A DNA stretch of 9,326 bases. Source: DASTRU01 sp035761045. Lineage in GTDB: Bacteria > Pseudomonadota > Gammaproteobacteria > Burkholderiales > Burkholderiaceae_E. Position numbers and translations under genes: made by a program. How positions within the stretch are numbered: the stretch's first letter is position 1; each line of letters opens with the position of its first letter. Below are positions 6,058 to 9,326 of this stretch, in pieces. The notes under the pieces are model-generated. The model was given only the letters and a program-made list of their open reading frames with translations, was not told the origin of the DNA and searched no databases. The DNA is taken from NCBI GenBank assembly GCA_035761045.1, contig DASTRU010000280.1, positions 1-9,326 on the forward strand. The letters run 5' to 3'.

Positions 6058-7080
6058 GTGACGACCAATCCTCCATCGCGACACGAGCAAGCGCTCAAAA
6101 TTTGCGTCGTCGGCCCGGGCGCGATCGGCGCGACGCTTGCGTATCGGCTTGCGACGCCCGGGCGACGCGTCAGTGTCGTCGCGCGCGGTGCCCACCTTAG
6201 TGCGATACGTCATCAAGGACTTCGACTGGTCGATGCGACGCGCGAATCGACCCTTGCGCCGAAATGGCTTGCCGCCAGCGATTCGCCCGCGGATTTGGGG
6301 CCGCAAGACATCGTGTTCATCGCGCTTAAAAGTTATGACGTGGGCGCGGTGTTGCCCCGGCTGACAGTCTTGCTTCACGACGCAACCGTCGTGGTGCCCG
6401 TGGTGAATGGCGTGCCCTGGTGGTACTTCCACGAGTTGCGGGGACCTTGCCGCGATTGGCAGCTTAAAAGTCTCGACCCGCATCAACGCATGTTCCATGA
6501 TCTTGACCCACGACGCATCGTGGGATGTGTCGCGCATATCGCCGCGCAAGCAAAGGCACCTGGATTGATCGAGCATACGAATGGATCGCGCTTCATCGTG
6601 GGCGAGCTCGATGGCACGTATAGCCCACGCCTCGCGCTCGTGGCCAACATCATGGCCGATGCTGGTTTCACGATGGATGTCGTGAACGATATTCGTCGTG
6701 AAATATGGTGGAAATTGCTTGGCAATATGAGCTTTAACCCATTAGCCGCCTTGCATCGCAAATTAATTCACGAAATTAGCGATGACGAGGATTTATGCGC
6801 CATCGTTCGTCCAGTCATGCTCGAAGGTATGGCGATATGCGCCGCACTCGGTGTTCACATCACGGGTACTCCGGATGAACGCATCGCTGTTGCGTGTCAT
6901 TTGCGCGGCGCCAAAATTTCGATGCATCAAGATGTCGAAGCGGGCCGCCGGCTCGAACTCGACTCGATCACTAAGGCGCCAATTGAAATAGCGGATCGCT
7001 TAGGCGTACTTGTGCCGGCATTACGCAAACTCGATGCCGACATCACGCGGCTCGCGGTGTCCCTCGGTCTTCACCCGTAA
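6058..7080 (+). CDS. PanE/ApbA-family 2-dehydropantoate 2-reductase-like protein
   Basis: A 340-residue NADPH-dependent reductase of the ketopantoate reductase family. The nucleotide-binding site GPGAIG is at 19-24. The second domain has WWKLLGN with K219 and N223, and the QDVEAGRRLELDSI segment with E300; these correspond to the catalytic Lys and Glu of E. coli PanE. The protein is longer than typical PanE (about 300 residues) and carries NGVPWWYFHE at 117-126, which I associate with a PanE-like paralogue common in Burkholderiales, so a substrate other than ketopantoate is quite possible and I give no symbol. The start is GTG 6058, the only in-frame start between an upstream TAA (6046-6048) and the Rossmann strand; no Shine-Dalgarno is visible. 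It is followed after 27 bases by another NAD(P)-dependent dehydrogenase, probably in one operon. Confidence 0.83.
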   Translation: MTTNPPSRHEQALKICVVGPGAIGATLAYRLATPGRRVSVVARGAHLSAIRHQGLRLVDATRESTLAPKWLAASDSPADLGPQDIVFIALKSYDVGAVLPRLTVLLHDATVVVPVVNGVPWWYFHELRGPCRDWQLKSLDPHQRMFHDLDPRRIVGCVAHIAAQAKAPGLIEHTNGSRFIVGELDGTYSPRLALVANIMADAGFTMDVVNDIRREIWWKLLGNMSFNPLAALHRKLIHEISDDEDLCAIVRPVMLEGMAICAALGVHITGTPDERIAVACHLRGAKISMHQDVEAGRRLELDSITKAPIEIADRLGVLVPALRKLDADITRLAVSLGLHP

Positions 7081-7094
7081 CGCCCATTTCCCTT

Positions 7095-7099
7095 AGGAG
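7095..7099 (+). promoter_or_regulatory. Ribosome-binding site AGGAG of the beta-hydroxyacid dehydrogenase
   Basis: AGGAG ends eight bases before ATG 7108. It is one of the few strong Shine-Dalgarno sequences in the window and supports this start over internal alternatives. Confidence 0.75.
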
Positions 7100-7107
7100 C
7101 TTCGTCG

Positions 7108-7992
7108 ATGGAAAAAGCGCGGTTCAATATCGGTTTTATCGGCGCGGGCAACATGGGGCGGCCGATGATCAACCATCTCGTGCACGCGGGTCACCATCTC
7201 ACGGCCTTTGCTCGGCGTACGCAAACCATCGACGCGCTGAACGGCGAAGGCGTAATGGTCGTTGATTCGCCCGCCCAAGCGGCGGCTCATGCCGATTTCA
7301 TCATCATCAACGTCACTAATACATTCGACGTCGAGGAAGTGTTGTTTGCTCCGCATGGCGTGATACATCAAGCGCGGGTGGATTCGGTGGTGATTGACCA
7401 CAGCACCATTTCCGCGCGTGCCACGCGCGAATTCGCTCATCGTCTAAGCGCGAGTCACATTCATTTTCTCGATGCCCCCGTTTCTGGTGGAGTCAATGGA
7501 GCGCGCGCGGCCTCGCTCACCATCATGGTGGGCGGACGCGAGAATGTATTTGAACGCGCGCGACCGATCCTAAATGTGTACGGACGGGTGATGACGTATG
7601 TCGGCGGTCATGGTTGCGGGCAAGTCGCTAAAGCGTGCAATCAAATCGTGCAGGTCGTGAATATTCAGGGTATCGCCGAGGCGATGCTGTTTGCGCAAAT
7701 ACAAGGTGTCGCGCCCGATCGATTACTCGAGGCAATTTCGCCGGGGTTCGCGGGAAGCCGCATGCTCGATCTCATGGGACCCAAAATGGCCAAGCGCGAT
7801 TTTTCAGCCGGTATCGAGGCGCGATTGCACGATAAGGACTTTAGCTTGATCGCCGAGTTAGCCGATGAACTCAATCTTCATTTGCCCGCCATGCGTGTAG
7901 TGGCGCAACAATTACGTGCCTTAGTGAAGGCGGGATGGGGTTACGACGACACGTCATCGCTGTTGCGCGTACTCGAACAAGCGCATTCATGA
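7108..7992 (+). CDS. NAD(P)-dependent beta-hydroxyacid dehydrogenase (HIBADH / GarR-GlxR family)
   Basis: A 294-residue member of the 3-hydroxyisobutyrate dehydrogenase / tartronate semialdehyde reductase family, cytosolic enzymes that interconvert beta-hydroxyacids and semialdehydes. The features run in family order. First is the Rossmann motif GFIGAGNMGRPM at 9-20, then VIDHSTIS at 95-102. The substrate-binding DAPVSGG is at 122-128. The catalytic block GCGQVAKACNQ at 169-179 contains Lys175, and the C-terminal HDKDFSL at 241-247 has the conserved KD pair. The helical run after Lys175 (VVNIQGIAEAML) resembles GarR/GlxR more than valine-pathway enzymes, but the substrate cannot be settled. 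Length is typical and all expected key residues are present. It lies 27 bases after the PanE-like gene, whose message it probably shares; no terminator is visible in the 79 bases after it. Confidence 0.88.
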   Translation: MEKARFNIGFIGAGNMGRPMINHLVHAGHHLTAFARRTQTIDALNGEGVMVVDSPAQAAAHADFIIINVTNTFDVEEVLFAPHGVIHQARVDSVVIDHSTISARATREFAHRLSASHIHFLDAPVSGGVNGARAASLTIMVGGRENVFERARPILNVYGRVMTYVGGHGCGQVAKACNQIVQVVNIQGIAEAMLFAQIQGVAPDRLLEAISPGFAGSRMLDLMGPKMAKRDFSAGIEARLHDKDFSLIAELADELNLHLPAMRVVAQQLRALVKAGWGYDDTSSLLRVLEQAHS

Positions 7993-8058
7993 ATGTAACG
8001 AGGCATACACCGACACCAAAACGTGTTGCACGCCACCAGAATGCTCAAAAAAACGGGC

Positions 8059-8067
8059 TAACATAAT
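8059..8067 (+). promoter_or_regulatory. Candidate -10 element abutting the coiled-coil gene start
   Basis: TAACATAAT contains CATAAT (8062-8067), five of six bases matching the sigma-70 -10 hexamer, ending four bases before ATG 8072. Transcription from it would begin at or just around the start codon, so the message would be leaderless or nearly so. A matching -35 element is not evident. The gene also lacks a Shine-Dalgarno sequence, which agrees with this reading. Confidence 0.45.
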
Positions 8068-8071
8068 CTCC

Positions 8072-8281
8072 ATGCAAGAAGCCTACGACAACCTCCTGAG
8101 CCAGTCCGAGCGTTTGCTCATGACCGCGCGTTCGCTCGCCAGCGAGAACGCCGCGTTACGCGAACAACTCGCGCATGCGCAAACACGCGCCACGAGCGCC
8201 GAAAAGCGACTTGCGGCCGCGCGCGCGCGTATTGAAGCCTTGATCGCGCGTTTGCCTAATAACGATTCGTTGCACCCGTAA
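8072..8281 (+). CDS. Small coiled-coil protein upstream of zapA (TIGR02449 / ZapB-like)
   Basis: A 69-residue, highly charged, helical protein with no membrane segment. From about residue 5 to 62 it shows heptad-like spacing of Leu/Ala with many Arg, Glu and Gln (for example SENAALREQLAHAQ, then RIEALIARLP near the end). That pattern and the position directly before zapA fit the TIGR02449 family of short coiled-coil proteins found beside zapA in beta- and gammaproteobacteria, probably a division-ring accessory similar in style to ZapB. The family assignment is by pattern and context, not alignment. The stop is four bases before the zapA start, so the two are surely co-transcribed. Confidence 0.75.
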   Translation: MQEAYDNLLSQSERLLMTARSLASENAALREQLAHAQTRATSAEKRLAAARARIEALIARLPNNDSLHP

Positions 8282-8285
8282 ATTT

Positions 8286-8669
8286 ATGAGTCGCCCTTCT
8301 GTCGTGCCCGAGTTAGCCGTCGAGAACGTCGCCGTTAAAATCATGGGGCGCGACTATGTGTTCGCGTGTTCGGCGGACGAGCGAGATTCGTTATTACGTT
8401 GCGTCGCGCTTGTCGATGACAAAATGAATTCCGTCAAGATGATGGGTAAGCTTGGTTCGATCGATCGTATCGCGGTAATGGCCGCATTAATGATCGCGAA
8501 CGAACTTATTGCACTACGTGACAGCGAGCCTAAAGAAAGTCACGACGAAGCGCTTGCAATTGAAGAAACGCTCCGTAGAATGCAGTCATTGAGCGAAGAG
8601 ATACGACAGTTTGTTGATGACACTCAGGTGTATTCAACGAGTAGTCCTAATGAATTATTTAGGCATTGA
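8286..8669 (+). CDS. zapA: Cell division protein ZapA
   Basis: ZapA binds FtsZ in the cytoplasm, cross-links protofilaments and stabilises the Z ring. The 127-residue product has the family head domain: VKIMGRDYVFAC at 17-28, ERDSLL at 32-37, then LVDDKMNSVKMMGKLGSIDRIAVMAALMIANEL at 42-74 in split form across the dimer-forming helices. A charged helix at about 84-112 can form the antiparallel coiled coil of the ZapA tetramer. It is somewhat longer than enterobacterial ZapA (109 residues), with a short N-terminal extension and a polar tail. The start follows the coiled-coil gene stop by four bases and has no good Shine-Dalgarno, suggesting coupling. As in many proteobacteria, a 6S RNA candidate follows. 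Confidence 0.93.
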   Translation: MSRPSVVPELAVENVAVKIMGRDYVFACSADERDSLLRCVALVDDKMNSVKMMGKLGSIDRIAVMAALMIANELIALRDSEPKESHDEALAIEETLRRMQSLSEEIRQFVDDTQVYSTSSPNELFRH

Positions 8670-8693
8670 TTGCAGTAGTTGTATCTTTCTCGA

Positions 8694-8893
8694 ACGGTCT
8701 TGCCCTGCCGTTCTCGCCAAGGCCAAACACTCCGTGAACCAATGTTTGTTGCCTAGGCTGCGGTGAAAATGCTGCTGTTGTGATCGGTCCAACATGCTCT
8801 TAGGAGCGGAGGCTGAACCTGATGCAGCAATAACGGCGGCCCCCTGAACCTCCGGTTCGGGATGATGGTCTAGCGGTACGAGCGGGGCAACTT
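8694..8893 (+). ncRNA. ssrS: Probable 6S RNA (ssrS)
   Basis: 6S RNA is an RNA of about 180-200 nt that mimics an open promoter and sequesters sigma-70 RNA polymerase in stationary phase. This non-coding stretch directly after zapA is where ssrS lies in many proteobacteria. TTGCCCTGC (8700-8708) pairs with GCGGGGCAA (8882-8890) to close a molecule of about 190 nt. GGCCA (8721-8725) can pair with TGGTC (8866-8870) further in. CCTGAACC (8843-8850) and GGTTCGGG (8854-8861) form an eight-base-pair hairpin much like the CUUGAACC/GGUUCAAG hairpin of E. coli 6S RNA on the 3' side of the central bubble. A weak -10, TATCTT at 8682-8687, precedes it. Ends are approximate; no covariance model was run. 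Confidence 0.72.
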
Positions 8894-8897
8894 ATAG

Positions 8898-8925
8898 CGA
8901 TGACGTTGCGGTTGCAGCGTCATCG
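8898..8925 (+). repeat. Long hairpin with GGTT loop downstream of 6S RNA
   Basis: A 12-base-pair stem (CGATGACGTTGC, 8898-8909, with GCAGCGTCATCG, 8914-8925; one T-G wobble) closes a GGTT loop. It is not followed by a T run, so it is not itself a terminator. It may protect the 3' end of the RNA precursor or belong to the terminator module that follows nine bases later. Confidence 0.7.
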
Positions 8926-8933
8926 GCAAGACG

Positions 8934-8965
8934 AAACGGCGCGGCGCAAGTCGCGCCGTTTTTTT
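8934..8965 (+). terminator. Intrinsic terminator after 6S RNA
   Basis: AACGGCGCG (8935-8943) pairs perfectly with CGCGCCGTT (8952-8960). Two more pairs inside close a GCAA tetraloop (8946-8949). Seven T residues run from 8959 to 8965. Orientation is for plus-strand transcripts, so it should end the zapA / 6S RNA transcript before the transporter gene. Confidence 0.88.
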
Positions 8966-9001
8966 AGGCGGCTTTATCTAAACCGTTCGCATTGATTGTT
9001 C

Positions 9002-9326
9002 ATGTTATCGCTCATCGCATCGATCTCGCCGCTGCTGATTTTGATGTTGCTCGCGTTGGGCGCGGCCGTGGGTTTCGCGGCTGGCTTGCTCGGCATTGGC
9101 GGCGGTATGTTGCTCGTGCCGTTCCTGACGATGCTCTTTACCGCGCAACGATTTCCCGTTGAGCATGTGGTGCACATCGCGGTTGCCACGTCGCTGACCA
9201 CTATTCTTTTCACAAGCGTGAGTTCGGTTCGTGCGCATCATGCGCGCGGTGCCGTGCTTTGGAACGTGGCCAAGGTGCTAGCGCCTGGCATCGTGGTCGG
9301 ATCGTTATCGGGAGCGCAAATCGCAA
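9002..9326 (+). CDS. TauE/SafE-family membrane transporter, N-terminal part, cut by right edge
   Basis: The first 108 codons of a COG0730 (TauE/SafE) permease. Members export sulfite, sulfoacetate or similar organic anions across the inner membrane; many are of unknown substrate. Evidence is a strongly hydrophobic first segment (about residues 10-30) running into the family signature GLLGIGGGMLLVP (28-40), then VATSL at 61-65 in the second segment and HHARGAV at 79-85, matching the usual loop before the third segment. ATG 9002 is chosen; a TTG two codons upstream is the only alternative before a stop (TGA 8993-8995). No Shine-Dalgarno is visible. Only 36 bases separate the start from the terminator T run, so its promoter must be in that space or overlap the terminator; TATCTA at 8975-8980 is a weak -10 candidate. 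Confidence 0.85.
   Translation, partial: MLSLIASISPLLILMLLALGAAVGFAAGLLGIGGGMLLVPFLTMLFTAQRFPVEHVVHIAVATSLTTILFTSVSSVRAHHARGAVLWNVAKVLAPGIVVGSLSGAQIA

Noticed and set aside
6019..6576. 185-residue minus-strand open frame ending right before glpD
   Set aside because: Antisense shadow of the PanE-like gene in GC-rich DNA; no recognisable motif, and the plus-strand frame has intact catalytic residues.
8974..9241. Minus-strand open frames opposite the TauE/SafE gene
   Set aside because: Low-complexity Ser/Thr/Asn/Arg-rich shadows of a clearly conserved membrane protein.
1..9326. CRISPR array, insertion sequence, phage or toxin-antitoxin genes
   Set aside because: No regularly spaced repeats, transposase motifs, terminal inverted repeats with target duplications, or toxin-antitoxin pairs were seen; all long genes are core-type.

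Overview
This window looks like an ordinary chromosomal segment of a betaproteobacterium, most likely of the Burkholderiales; the genus cannot be read from it. The reasons are the divergent pepA / lptF-lptG arrangement, a CysB-type regulator, a zapA gene followed by a structured RNA that fits 6S RNA, and a small coiled-coil gene directly before zapA. The DNA is GC-rich throughout the genes. I see no insertion sequence, phage gene, CRISPR array, tRNA or rRNA.

Layout, left to right. A leucyl aminopeptidase gene (pepA, minus strand) enters from the left edge and begins, probably at a TTG codon, at 436. Divergent from it is a tight plus-strand operon of lptF, lptG and cbiX, joined by ATGA-type or short overlaps. 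A region of about 340 bases without a gene follows. It is rich in inverted repeats and ends in a compact hairpin plus a strong intrinsic terminator. Next comes a cysB-like LysR regulator, which meets glpD (minus strand) tail to tail with their stop codons overlapping. Across a 39-base divergent gap from glpD lies a two-gene operon: a PanE/ApbA-type reductase and a 3-hydroxyisobutyrate / tartronate-semialdehyde-reductase family dehydrogenase. Then come a 69-residue coiled-coil protein and zapA (cell division), a probable 6S RNA, a second hairpin-plus-terminator pair, and the first 108 codons of a TauE/SafE-family membrane transporter running off the right edge.

How the genes work together. LptF and LptG form the membrane part of the LPS export ABC transporter. 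CbiX (siroheme or cobalamin chelatase), the CysB-like regulator and the TauE/SafE transporter form a loose sulfur-assimilation theme, since siroheme is the cofactor of sulfite reductase. The coiled-coil protein and ZapA belong to the FtsZ ring. GlpD and the two dehydrogenases are carbon-metabolism genes; the substrates of the two dehydrogenases cannot be fixed from sequence.

No clearly novel multi-gene system is present. The most interesting signals are noncoding: the structured cbiX-cysB intergenic region, which may encode a small RNA; the 6S RNA candidate; and a shared design in both places, in which a hairpin with the core GC-GGTT-GC stands 8 or 9 bases before an intrinsic terminator.
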